From NCBI RefSeq assembly GCF_007993795.1, contig NZ_CP042476.1, forward strand, positions 2,108,001 through 2,172,000: a stretch of 64,000 bases of DNA, read 5' to 3'. A program made the translations under genes and the position numbers. The first letter of the stretch is position 1. Each line of letters begins with the position of its first letter. The notes below the pieces were generated by a model. It saw only the letters and a list, made by a program, of their open reading frames with translations. It ran no database searches and had not been told where the DNA came from. Source of the stretch: Antarcticibacterium arcticum. GTDB lineage: Bacteria; Bacteroidota; Bacteroidia; Flavobacteriales; Flavobacteriaceae. Below, piece by piece: positions 1-8,143 of the stretch.

Positions 1-8
1 AATTTAAA

Positions 9-41
9 AAACCTCACAGGTTTTCGAAACCTGTAAGGTTT
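9..41. repeat. Inverted repeat upstream of etfA
   Basis: Two 15-nt arms (9-23 and 27-41) pair around a TCG loop with one mismatch. The left arm begins AAACCTCACAGG. It lies 22 bp before the etfA start, in what is probably the gap after etfB. It may be an attenuator-like hairpin or one copy of a dispersed flavobacterial intergenic palindrome; I cannot count other copies genome-wide. Confidence 0.6.
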
Positions 42-62
42 AAGTAAAATAAAATCAAACAT

Positions 63-1031
63 ATGTCAGTTTTAGTATATACAGAATCAGAAGAAGGAAA
101 ATTTAAAAAAGCATCCCTTGAGGTGGCATCTTATGCCAAAGAGATCGCTCAAATGCTTTCTACAACCGTTACTGCCGTAGCCGTTAACGCCGGCGATACT
201 TCAGAACTTGGAACCTATGGGGTAGACAAGGTCCTGAATGTTTCCAATGATAAATTAAAGAATTTTAATGCAGAAGCTTACGCAGATGTATTAAAGCAGG
301 CAGCAGAAAAAGAAGGAGCCAAGGTGGTTATTCTTAGTCAAAGTGCCAACAGCAAATATCTTGCGCCTTTATTGGCGGTACATTTAAATGCCGGGTATGC
401 TTCCAACGTGGTAGCACTTCCTGAAAGCACAGATCCCCTAACGGTGAAAAGAACTGCCTTTACAAATAAAGCTTTCAACTTTACAAAATTCAATACAGAT
501 GTAAAGATCATTGGCCTTTCAAAAAACGCCTTTGGTCTTAAAGAACATCAAACTGAAGCCAGTACTGAAGATTTTTCTCCAAGTTTAACAGCAGAGGATT
601 TCTCGGTTAATGTTACCAGTGTAGATAAAGCAAAAGATAAAGTTACCATTGCAGATGCCGAGATTGTAGTTTCGGGAGGCCGTGGTCTTAAAGGCCCTGA
701 AAACTGGCAAATGCTGGAAGATCTGGCTGAAACCCTTGGGGCGGCAACTGCCTGTTCCAAACCGGTGAGTGATATGGGATGGAGACCGCACAGCGAGCAC
801 GTGGGACAAACCGGAAAACCTGTAGCTTCCAACCTTTACATTGCCGTGGGGATCTCTGGTGCCATACAGCACCTTGCAGGGATCAACTCTTCAAAAACCA
901 AAGTTGTGATTAACAACGACCCGGAAGCACCATTTTTTAAAGCGGCAGATTATGGAGTAGTTGGAGACGCCTTTGAAATTGTACCAAAGCTTAATGAAAA
1001 ACTAAAAGAATTTAAAGCTAAGAACGCATAA
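63..1031 (+). CDS. etfA: Electron transfer flavoprotein subunit alpha
   Basis: This is the FAD-binding alpha subunit of the soluble electron transfer flavoprotein. With EtfB it carries electrons from acyl-CoA dehydrogenases to the respiratory chain. Its 322 residues are the usual length. The N-terminal half is the alpha/beta ETF domain. The C-terminal FAD domain starts near residue 200 with GGRGLKGPENW, followed by the SDMGWRPHSEHVGQTGK segment and the AVGISGAIQHLAG stretch typical of EtfA. The ATG at 63 is the natural start. The window begins just upstream, so etfB is presumably the preceding gene but is not visible. A hairpin terminator follows at 1053. Confidence 0.96.
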   Translation: MSVLVYTESEEGKFKKASLEVASYAKEIAQMLSTTVTAVAVNAGDTSELGTYGVDKVLNVSNDKLKNFNAEAYADVLKQAAEKEGAKVVILSQSANSKYLAPLLAVHLNAGYASNVVALPESTDPLTVKRTAFTNKAFNFTKFNTDVKIIGLSKNAFGLKEHQTEASTEDFSPSLTAEDFSVNVTSVDKAKDKVTIADAEIVVSGGRGLKGPENWQMLEDLAETLGAATACSKPVSDMGWRPHSEHVGQTGKPVASNLYIAVGISGAIQHLAGINSSKTKVVINNDPEAPFFKAADYGVVGDAFEIVPKLNEKLKEFKAKNA

Positions 1032-1052
1032 TTTTTTTAACTTGCAGGCTTT

Positions 1053-1103
1053 AAAAGGGCTGTCTGAATATGGTAAATTGTCCTTATTTAGACAGCCTTT
1101 TTT
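1053..1103 (+). terminator. Rho-independent terminator after etfA
   Basis: AAAAGG-G-CTGTCT at 1053-1065 pairs with AGACAGCC plus TTTTTT at 1090-1103, with one bulged G and a long AT-rich loop. It separates etfA from the nuclease gene that starts 12 bp later. Confidence 0.75.
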
Positions 1104-1114
1104 AATTATGATAT

Positions 1115-1729
1115 ATGAGTCTAGTACGCCTTAATATAAAGGGAATTTCGTATAGTCAAACCCAGAATGGTGCCTATGCACTTATTTTAAGTGAGGTTGA
1201 CGGGGATAGGAAACTGCCAATAGTCATTGGTGCTTTTGAGGCCCAGTCTATTGCAATAGCGCTGGAAAAGGAAATAAAACCACCCAGGCCGCTTACCCAT
1301 GACCTCTTTAAAAATTTTAGTGACCGGTTTGAGATCATTGTAAAACAAGTGATCATTCATAAACTGGTAGACGGGGTTTTTTATTCCAGCCTTATTTGTG
1401 AAAGAGATAAGATAGAAGAGATCATAGATGCCCGTACCAGCGATGCTATTGCGCTTGCATTGCGTTTCAACGCACCCATTTTTACGTACAAAAACATATT
1501 GGACAAGGCAGGCATCTACCTAAAAGGAGAAGCCGGCACGATGACACCGCCACCGGCCGCAGGGGAAACTGATATTGATGAAATAATTCATGAAAGCATA
1601 GAAAGCCCGGTTAGTGACTACAAAAAAATGTCTTTGGACGAACTAGAAACTTTACTCTCACAGGCCGTAAAAAATGAAGATTACGAAAAGGCCGCCAGGT
1701 TAAGAGATGAGATCTCAAAACGCAAATAA
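1115..1729 (+). CDS. Bifunctional nuclease family protein (DUF151 plus UVR motif)
   Basis: Residues 1-135 form a DUF151/bifunctional nuclease (BFN) domain. It shows the MSLVRLNIKGISYSQ opening, the LPIVIGAFEAQSIAIALE core and RTSDAIALALRFNAPIFT near residues 110-127. A C-terminal UVR (UvrB/UvrC) motif at about 170-204 reads LSQAVKNEDYEKAARLRDEI. The family is described as having RNase/DNase activity; the UVR motif suggests protein or nucleic-acid contacts. The UVR tail is the common flavobacterial form. The gene is followed after 12 bp by the nucleoside transporter and then thyA, a nucleotide-related run. The exact physiological role is unknown. Confidence 0.9.
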   Translation: MSLVRLNIKGISYSQTQNGAYALILSEVDGDRKLPIVIGAFEAQSIAIALEKEIKPPRPLTHDLFKNFSDRFEIIVKQVIIHKLVDGVFYSSLICERDKIEEIIDARTSDAIALALRFNAPIFTYKNILDKAGIYLKGEAGTMTPPPAAGETDIDEIIHESIESPVSDYKKMSLDELETLLSQAVKNEDYEKAARLRDEISKRK

Positions 1730-1741
1730 GCTTCATTTTCT

Positions 1742-3442
1742 ATGAACAAATTCCAGGCATTCCTGTTCTTTCTTTTTATTGGTCTATTAAATGTACAAGC
1801 ACAAAGCATCACCAAAACCTGGAGCTTTGAGGTTGCACAGGATACCAGTATAGTTCAATCCAGTTTCATTACTAATTCCTTTCTAACCCTAGATGAAGGC
1901 CGCTTTGAAATTAAAGGCGGAGAAGGGGAAATTTCTACCGGTGATTTTTTATACCAAAACAATTTGTTGGTATTCTTTTTTGATGTTCCCGGCGATTCTA
2001 TAAGGAAATTCAGAATAACCAAATTAAGCGATACTTCCCTGGTTCTTGGAGATAGTGAAAATACGTATACTTTTTCTGAGACCCCTTCCCAGATAGAAGA
2101 AGTGATCCCGGCCGGTGCGGCCAAAGAGATCATTCCAAGCGAGGGGATTTCTTTTGGAAGTGTTTGGCGTGGGGTACTGGGAATGGCCTCCCTTTTAATG
2201 CTGGCATTCTTCTTTAGCAGCAACCGTAGGTCCATCAACTGGAAAACAGTTCTTATTGGCCTAAGTGCCCAAATGTTGCTGGCAATTGGGGTTTTAAAGG
2301 TGAATTTTATTAAAAATATTTTTGAATTTGTTGGGGGTATTTTTGTTCTTATCCTTGATTTTACAAGAGCGGGAAGTGAATTCCTTCTGGGCGGAATGAT
2401 GAATGTAGACAGTTTTGGGTTTATTTTCCTGTTCCAGGTTTTGCCCACCATTATCTTCTTTTCAGCGTTAACATCGGTATTATTCTACCTTGGAGTGGTT
2501 CAAATTATCGTAAAGGGAATGGCCTGGATCCTAACCCGTTTAATGGGGATCTCTGGCGCTGAAAGTTTAAGCGTTGCAGGGAACATTTTCCTGGGCCAAA
2601 CTGAAGCTCCCCTTTTGATCAAAGCCTACCTGGAACGCATGACAAAATCTGAGATCCTGCTGGTGATGATTGGGGGGATGGCCACCGTAGCCGGTGGCGT
2701 TCTCGCAGCCTACATTGGCTTTCTGGGCGGGGATGACCCTGAACTGCGACTGCAGTTTGCCAAACATTTACTGGCAGCCTCTGTGATGGCAGCTCCGGGG
2801 GCAATTGTTATTTCCAAAATCCTATACCCTCAACAGGAGCCGGTTAATACCAATGTAGAAATTTCTTCTGAAAAAATTGGCTCTAATATCCTGGATGCTA
2901 TTGCCAATGGAACTACAGAAGGTTTAAAACTTGCGGCGAATGTTGCCGCGATGTTGCTTGTATTTATTGCCTTTATTGCAATGATTAACTATATCCTTGG
3001 CTGGATAGGAGGCATCACCACACTTAACACCCTGATGGCGGAATACACTCCCTATTCCAAATTCTCCCTGGAGGCAATCCTGGGGACTGTCTTTGCCCCT
3101 CTTATGTGGCTTATTGGAGTTGCCAAAGAAGATATGATGCTTATGGGCCAACTGCTGGGAATAAAACTGGTAGCGAGTGAATTTGTAGGCTACATCCAGT
3201 TGGCCGATCTTAAAAACCCTGCCAATTACCTGAGCCTGAATTACGAAAAATCTGTAATTATGGCTACCTATATGCTCTGCGGTTTTGCGAATTTTGCTTC
3301 TATAGGGATACAAATTGGGGGAATTGGTTCCCTTGCCCCCGGAAAGCGAAAAACCCTTTCTGAATTCGGGATGAAAGCATTAATTGGAGGAACTATAGCC
3401 TCCCTACTTTCTGCTACCATTGCAGGGATGATCATAGGGTAA
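1742..3442 (+). CDS. NupC-type concentrative nucleoside transporter with N-terminal exported domain
   Basis: This is a 566-residue inner-membrane nucleoside:cation symporter of the CNT family. The C-terminal ~420 residues carry the multi-helix CNT core, with the family signature GQTEAPLLIKAYL starting at residue 285 and the C-terminal GFANFASIGIQIGGIGSLAPGKR motif. Unlike bacterial NupC (about 400 residues), this protein starts with a signal-peptide-like segment (residues 1-20). About 110 residues of beta-rich, non-membrane sequence follow before the first core helix near residue 145. That extension recurs in flavobacterial homologues as far as I know. Its neighbours (nuclease, thyA) fit nucleoside salvage. 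Confidence 0.9.
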   Translation: MNKFQAFLFFLFIGLLNVQAQSITKTWSFEVAQDTSIVQSSFITNSFLTLDEGRFEIKGGEGEISTGDFLYQNNLLVFFFDVPGDSIRKFRITKLSDTSLVLGDSENTYTFSETPSQIEEVIPAGAAKEIIPSEGISFGSVWRGVLGMASLLMLAFFFSSNRRSINWKTVLIGLSAQMLLAIGVLKVNFIKNIFEFVGGIFVLILDFTRAGSEFLLGGMMNVDSFGFIFLFQVLPTIIFFSALTSVLFYLGVVQIIVKGMAWILTRLMGISGAESLSVAGNIFLGQTEAPLLIKAYLERMTKSEILLVMIGGMATVAGGVLAAYIGFLGGDDPELRLQFAKHLLAASVMAAPGAIVISKILYPQQEPVNTNVEISSEKIGSNILDAIANGTTEGLKLAANVAAMLLVFIAFIAMINYILGWIGGITTLNTLMAEYTPYSKFSLEAILGTVFAPLMWLIGVAKEDMMLMGQLLGIKLVASEFVGYIQLADLKNPANYLSLNYEKSVIMATYMLCGFANFASIGIQIGGIGSLAPGKRKTLSEFGMKALIGGTIASLLSATIAGMIIG

Positions 3443-3490
3443 ATATTCCCATACTTATTTGTAGTTAACATCTCTTGATAAATTCCTTTT

Positions 3491-3523
3491 ATATAAAAAC
3501 AATTAGTGTTGTTGTTTTTATAT
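3491..3523 (+). terminator. AT-rich hairpin terminator after the nucleoside transporter
   Basis: ATATAAAAACAA (3491-3502) pairs with TTGTTTTTATAT (3512-3523) around a 9-nt loop. The stem is weak in GC, so this is a moderate call. It lies between the transporter and thyA. Confidence 0.5.
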
Positions 3524-3559
3524 TTTAGCTTTTATCAAAATTAATTGTGCCCTTTTACT

Positions 3560-4384
3560 ATGAAACAATATCAAGAGCTATTGCGCCACATTATGGAGCA
3601 GGGGAATGAAAAAGGTGACCGTACGGGAACCGGAACTAAAAGCGTATTTGGATACCAGATGCGGTTTGACCTAAGCGAAGGTTTCCCCATGGTGACTACT
3701 AAAAAGCTTCACTTAAAATCTATAATTTATGAGCTGCTCTGGTTTTTAAAGGGCGATACCAATATTAAATATCTGCAGGAAAACGGGGTGAAGATCTGGG
3801 ATGCCTGGGCCAATGAAAACGGGGACCTTGGGCCTGTATATGGGAAACAATGGCGCAACTGGAATGATGAGGAAATTGATCAGATCAAGGAGATCGTTGA
3901 AAATTTAAAAACCAATCCCAACAGCCGCCGAATGTTGGTTTCTGCCTGGAACCCTTCCGTATTGCCGGATACTTCCAGGTCTTTTTCAGACAATGTGGCC
4001 AATAACAAAGCGGCCCTCCCACCCTGTCATGCCTTCTTTCAATTCTATGTGGCCAATGGAAAACTTTCCTGCCAGCTCTATCAACGCAGTGCCGATGTTT
4101 TTTTGGGCGTGCCTTTTAATATTGCTTCCTATGCCCTGCTTACCATGATGATGGCACAGGTTTGCGGTTACGAGGCGGGCGAGTTTATACACACTTTTGG
4201 CGATGCCCATATTTACAGTAACCACTTTGAACAGGTTGCCCTTCAAATGTCCCGGGAACCCAGAGAATTGCCCACTATGAAGCTCAACCCCGAGGTAAAA
4301 GATATCTTTGGCTTCAAATTTGAAGACTTTAGTCTTGAAAATTATAATCCGCATCCTCATATTAAAGGACAGGTAGCGGTTTAA
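3560..4384 (+). CDS. thyA: Thymidylate synthase
   Basis: This enzyme converts dUMP and methylene-THF to dTMP and DHF. The protein is 274 residues from the ATG at 3560. An in-frame TTG at 3545 would add five residues not seen in the family, so the ATG is preferred. All core motifs are present: RTGTGTKSVFG at 22-31, catalytic Cys156 in ALPPCHAFFQFYV, QRSADVFLGVPFN, and HTFGDAHIYSNH for nucleotide binding. DHF made here must be recycled by dihydrofolate reductase, which is encoded 5.4 kb downstream (9755). The gene is 11 bp from the next secreted-protein gene. Confidence 0.97.
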   Translation: MKQYQELLRHIMEQGNEKGDRTGTGTKSVFGYQMRFDLSEGFPMVTTKKLHLKSIIYELLWFLKGDTNIKYLQENGVKIWDAWANENGDLGPVYGKQWRNWNDEEIDQIKEIVENLKTNPNSRRMLVSAWNPSVLPDTSRSFSDNVANNKAALPPCHAFFQFYVANGKLSCQLYQRSADVFLGVPFNIASYALLTMMMAQVCGYEAGEFIHTFGDAHIYSNHFEQVALQMSREPRELPTMKLNPEVKDIFGFKFEDFSLENYNPHPHIKGQVAV

Positions 4385-4395
4385 AACCAAATCTT

Positions 4396-4812
4396 ATGAA
4401 GTATTTCTTATTATTCAGCATTATAACTTTGTTCTCTTTCAATACTTATTCTCAGGAAGGCGTTTCCGTGAAAGGAAATTCAATAAGCACAAAAGAAATT
4501 GCCCCAATTTGGCCGGGTTGTGAAAAATCTGGAGAACCTTCGAAAGATTGTTTTAATAAAAAGCTCAATGAGCATGTCAAGGCCAATTTTAAATATCCCA
4601 AAGACAGCAAGGGAGCATTTATAAGGGGAAAATCTGTGCTGTCATTTAGCATTGATGAGACCGGAAAGGTAAAAGATATCACTGCCGAAGGGCCTCACAA
4701 AGCAATTAATGAAGAAGCCATTAGGATCACCAAACTTTTCCCGGCTATGAAACCCGGAATGCGCGCAGGGAAACCTGCCACCATAAACTATAAAATGCCC
4801 TTTAATTTTTAA
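4396..4812 (+). CDS. Secreted TonB-C-like protein, single domain
   Basis: A 138-residue protein with a signal peptide (residues 1-19, ending FNTYSQ). One domain resembles the TonB C-terminal domain: a conserved PIWPGCEKS near residue 37, then LSFSIDETGKVKDI and a final PAMKPGMRAGKPATINYKMPFNF-like strand (split here: PAMKPGMRAGKPA, then INYKMPFNF). It lacks the N-terminal membrane anchor and Pro-rich linker of a working TonB, so it is not expected to energise receptors. It is probably a periplasmic partner or a domain-only paralogue. The gene directly precedes a paralogue carrying two such domains. Confidence 0.8.
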   Translation: MKYFLLFSIITLFSFNTYSQEGVSVKGNSISTKEIAPIWPGCEKSGEPSKDCFNKKLNEHVKANFKYPKDSKGAFIRGKSVLSFSIDETGKVKDITAEGPHKAINEEAIRITKLFPAMKPGMRAGKPATINYKMPFNF

Positions 4813-4827
4813 AAAATAAATTTTAGC

Positions 4828-5598
4828 ATGCGATATGTTTTTCTCCTTATTCTTTTAAGCAACGGGATATTACAGGCACAGGATATTGAACCTTCTTCCG
4901 TTTTTATGCAGCTTAATGAGGTAGAACACAGTCCGGCTTACCCTGGTTGTGAGGGAATGGATTTCAACTGTAGTATTGAAAAAATAACTTCTTATTTCAT
5001 CCAACACATAGATTCCACAACCCTTAACTCCCTTACTCCAGAGGAAGCTGTGGTGATCTTAAAATTTATCATAGACAGCGAAGGAAAAGTAAGAAGGCCT
5101 ACTGCCAAAAGTAAGAGTGAAAAATTGAAGGCAGAAAGCTTAAGAATTATAGCGGAACTCCCCAATTTTATTCCTGCAGTTCATGATGGGAAAGGCGTGA
5201 ACGTTCCTGTTGACATTCCCCTTAAACTGGAATCCCGGGATCCTGCACCTTTATCTCATGCTGAATTGTATGATATCCCTGCCCGATTTAAAGCTTGTGC
5301 AGAAATCAACAGTGCCCAAAATTGCACTCAACTTGCCATAATGAATAGTTTTTCTAACCGTTATTATAACCTGGGCATTAGAACAAAAGGAGAAACTATC
5401 AAATCTATAGTGACCTTTCAAATTGATGAAAACGGCAAAATTACTGAGGTAACCACCGAGGGGTCGAATAATGTATTAAACAAGGCCCTGTATAACTGGG
5501 GTCGTAAGTTAGATGACTTTTTTATTCCGGCGGTTAAAGACGGAAAAAATGTGAGTATGACTTATACGTTTCCCGTTACCCTTTCCACTACCAATTAG
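4828..5598 (+). CDS. Secreted protein with two TonB-C-like repeats
   Basis: A 256-residue exported protein (signal peptide ending near ILQAQ, residue 18). Two TonB-C-like units are visible. The first spans about residues 35-135 (SPAYPGCEGMDFNCS, then LKFIIDSEGKVRRPTAKS). The second spans about 145-256 (ARFKACAEINSAQNCTQLA, then VTFQIDENGKITEVTTEG). Each unit begins with a Cys-containing loop like the preceding gene, so the pair looks like a duplication family. No transmembrane anchor for a classical TonB is present. The gap to the previous gene is 15 bp, suggesting cotranscription. Function unknown. Confidence 0.78.
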   Translation: MRYVFLLILLSNGILQAQDIEPSSVFMQLNEVEHSPAYPGCEGMDFNCSIEKITSYFIQHIDSTTLNSLTPEEAVVILKFIIDSEGKVRRPTAKSKSEKLKAESLRIIAELPNFIPAVHDGKGVNVPVDIPLKLESRDPAPLSHAELYDIPARFKACAEINSAQNCTQLAIMNSFSNRYYNLGIRTKGETIKSIVTFQIDENGKITEVTTEGSNNVLNKALYNWGRKLDDFFIPAVKDGKNVSMTYTFPVTLSTTN

Positions 5599-5686
5599 TA
5601 CTTTAACGCGCCCTTAACTAGCGTTAATTAGGGGCATCCCCAAAAATTCGTAAATTTGAGAATATACTTTTTCTATATTCCAGATT

Positions 5687-6853
5687 ATGATCTCACAACA
5701 CCGGCTGCTAAATTTATTCAATGACACCAGGGCAGAGACTGAAAATATATGCTCCTTCCTGGAAATTGAAGATTATGTAGTGCAGCCCGTGGTTGATGTA
5801 TCTCCTCCCAAATGGCATTTAGGCCATACTACCTGGTTTTTTGAAGAGTTTGTGCTTAAGAAATACCAGGAAGATTATAAACTTTATGATCCAAACTCGG
5901 CGTATGTTTTCAACAGTTATTACGAAAGTGTGGGTGATAAAGTAATACGTACAGATCGGGGGAACCTCTCCCGCCCTACTGTTGCCTGGGTTTATAACTA
6001 CCGGAAATATGTAACACGTGAACTTCAGGATTTTTTCAGCAATAATCCCGAATTATCAAAGGAGATCCTGGAGGTAATTGAAATAGGATGCCACCACGAA
6101 AAACAGCATCAGGAATTACTGTATACAGATATTAAATATATACTGGGAAATAATCCGCTGCTGCCGGTTTACAATGATATTTTTGAAGAAAACCCTATTG
6201 AGGACACACCTCCGGAATGGATAAAAATACCGGAAGGAGTTTACGAAATAGGGCATAAAAATGAAGATTTTTCCTATGATAATGAACTGGGAGTTCATAA
6301 GGTATATTTAAAAGATTTTGAAATTTCTTCCACGTTGGTTACTAATGGGGAATACCTGGAATTTATAAATGCAGGAGGTTATAGTAAGGTGCTATTATGG
6401 CATGCTGAAGCCTGGGACTGGTTAAACTCAAATAATATTACGGCTCCTTTTTACTGGCACCAGATTGATTGGGAATGGCATCAATATACGCTGCAGGGAT
6501 TAATAAAGCTTTCTGCGGAAGCGCCCCTTTCCCATATATCTTATTACGAAGCCTACGCCTACGCCCAATGGAAAGGCCTGCGGCTTCCCACCGAATTTGA
6601 ATGGGAAGTGGCCAGTGATAAATTTAATTGGGGTTCCCGGTGGGAATGGACTGAAAGTGCGTATTCTCCCTACCCTGGTTTCAAAACGGCTGAAGGTGCT
6701 TTGGGCGAATACAATGGAAAATTCATGGTCAACCAAAAAGTTTTAAGAGGAAGCTCTGTAGCTACTTCCAGAGATCATGCCCGCTATACCTACCGCAATT
6801 TTTTTCATCCTCATTTACGCTGGCAATTTACAGGGCTAAGACTGGCCAAATAA
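5687..6853 (+). CDS. egtB: Ergothioneine biosynthesis protein EgtB (iron-dependent sulfoxide synthase)
   Basis: EgtB joins hercynine to a thiol (gamma-glutamylcysteine or cysteine) with oxygen at a non-haem iron. The 388-residue protein has the DinB-like N-terminal domain with probable Fe ligands His47 (in WHLGH) and the HX3HXE motif His137/His141/Glu143. A formylglycine-generating-enzyme-like C-terminal domain (about 195-388) contains LRLPTEFEWE and ends with RGSSVATSRDHARYTYR and RWQFTGLRLAK. The partner egtD starts 14 bp downstream. No egtA or egtC is visible, so a cysteine-using (type II) enzyme is possible but unproven. TAAATTTG at 5651-5658 could be a -7 promoter element; a -33 TTG is not obvious. 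Confidence 0.93.
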   Translation: MISQHRLLNLFNDTRAETENICSFLEIEDYVVQPVVDVSPPKWHLGHTTWFFEEFVLKKYQEDYKLYDPNSAYVFNSYYESVGDKVIRTDRGNLSRPTVAWVYNYRKYVTRELQDFFSNNPELSKEILEVIEIGCHHEKQHQELLYTDIKYILGNNPLLPVYNDIFEENPIEDTPPEWIKIPEGVYEIGHKNEDFSYDNELGVHKVYLKDFEISSTLVTNGEYLEFINAGGYSKVLLWHAEAWDWLNSNNITAPFYWHQIDWEWHQYTLQGLIKLSAEAPLSHISYYEAYAYAQWKGLRLPTEFEWEVASDKFNWGSRWEWTESAYSPYPGFKTAEGALGEYNGKFMVNQKVLRGSSVATSRDHARYTYRNFFHPHLRWQFTGLRLAK

Positions 6854-6867
6854 TCCAATAATAAAAT

Positions 6868-7836
6868 ATGAACACCAACACCAGAACCACTTTCGCGTCT
6901 TCTTTTGAAGAAGATTGCTATAAAGGATTAACCAGTTATCCCAAATACCTCCTGTCCAAATATATTTATGATAAAAAAGGAGACAAATTATTCCAGGAAA
7001 TCATGGAGTTACCGGAATATTATCTAACCCGGTGTGAGTATGACATTCTGGAAAAACATTCAGCAAAAATAGCCGGGTATATGGACGGGCCGGGTGGCTT
7101 TGACCTTATTGAATTAGGAGCCGGAGACGGTAAAAAAACCAAACTGTTATTACGGGAACTGGTAGCGCAAAAGATCGATTTTAATTATCTGCCTGTAGAT
7201 ATAAGTGAGAATGTTCTTTTGGAACTGGAAGCCTCTTTAAAAAGTGAGATCCCGGAGCTTGAAGTTAAAATTCAGCAGGGTACCTATTTTAAAACCCTGG
7301 AAAAGCTGGCCGACTTTAATACACGCAAAAAAGTGATCATGATGCTGGGATCAAATATTGGGAACCTGCTTCACAAGGATGCAATTGATTTCCTTACCAA
7401 TATTTCGGCGGCAATGAGTGATAAGGACATGCTTTTTATGGGCTTTGATCAGAAAAAACACCCTCAAACAGTGTTGGACGCCTATAATGACCCAACGGGA
7501 GTTACAGCGGCATTTAATAAAAACCACCTGGAACGTATCAATTCCGAGCTGGGCGGTAATTTTGATATAGATACATTTTTGCATTGGGAAACCTATGATC
7601 CGGAATCAGGGACGGCAAAAAGTTTCCTGGTAAGCAAAATAGATCAAAAAGTGAGCATAGAAAGCCTGGGACTGGAGGTGCATTTTGATGCCTGGGAAAC
7701 TATTCATACCGAGATCTCTCAAAAATATGATGATCAGGTGGTGAATTGGCTTGCAGACCAGGCGCGCCTAAAAGTTACAAACGCCTTTACAGATAAGAAG
7801 GGATACTACAAGAATTATATCTTTCAGAAAAAATAA
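6868..7836 (+). CDS. egtD: L-histidine N-alpha-methyltransferase EgtD
   Basis: EgtD trimethylates histidine to hercynine with three S-adenosylmethionine, the first step of ergothioneine synthesis. The 322 residues match the family length. The protein has the DKKGDKLFQEI and LPEYYLTRCEYDIL opening, the SAM-binding loop ELGAGDGKKT from residue 82, MLGSNIGNL in the middle, and the MGFDQKKHPQTVLDAYND stretch used in substrate binding. It follows egtB by 14 bp and is followed after 25 bp by a DUF427 gene, so the three are probably one operon. Confidence 0.94.
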   Translation: MNTNTRTTFASSFEEDCYKGLTSYPKYLLSKYIYDKKGDKLFQEIMELPEYYLTRCEYDILEKHSAKIAGYMDGPGGFDLIELGAGDGKKTKLLLRELVAQKIDFNYLPVDISENVLLELEASLKSEIPELEVKIQQGTYFKTLEKLADFNTRKKVIMMLGSNIGNLLHKDAIDFLTNISAAMSDKDMLFMGFDQKKHPQTVLDAYNDPTGVTAAFNKNHLERINSELGGNFDIDTFLHWETYDPESGTAKSFLVSKIDQKVSIESLGLEVHFDAWETIHTEISQKYDDQVVNWLADQARLKVTNAFTDKKGYYKNYIFQKK

Positions 7837-7861
7837 AAAAGCAACAACAAATTCAATAATT

Positions 7862-8143
7862 ATGAAAGCCATCTGGAACAACGAAGTAATCGCCGAAAGC
7901 AACAAAACGAAAGTAGTTGAGAACAATCATTATTTTCCAATGGATTCCATTAAATGTGAATACTTTAAACCCAGCAACACCACCACCCGATGTGCCTGGA
8001 AAGGAGAAGCATCCTATTATGATCTTGAGGTAAATGGAGAGAAGAATAAAGATGCCGCCTGGTATTACCCCCAGGCAAGTCACGCTGCAAAACCTATAGA
8101 AAATTATGTGGCTTTCTGGAAAGAAGTTAAAGTAACCGAATAA
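7862..8143 (+). CDS. DUF427 domain-containing protein
   Basis: A 93-residue single-domain DUF427 protein. The family pattern is clear: MKAIWNNEVIAES at the start, YFPMDSIKCEYF, then TTRCAWKGEASYYDL and AAWYYPQASHAAKPIENYVAFW. The biochemical function is not established. Its position 25 bp after egtD suggests shared expression with ergothioneine synthesis, though DUF427 genes also occur alone. The TAA stop (8141-8143) abuts the stop codon of the convergent class V aminotransferase with no intervening base. Confidence 0.9.
   Translation: MKAIWNNEVIAESNKTKVVENNHYFPMDSIKCEYFKPSNTTTRCAWKGEASYYDLEVNGEKNKDAAWYYPQASHAAKPIENYVAFWKEVKVTE

Noticed and set aside
1855..2451. Minus-strand open frame of 198 codons
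   Set aside because: It lies opposite the nucleoside transporter; composition is typical of an antisense shadow.
4396..5598. Functional TonB energy-transducing proteins
   Set aside because: No N-terminal transmembrane anchor or proline-rich linker; a signal peptide is present instead.
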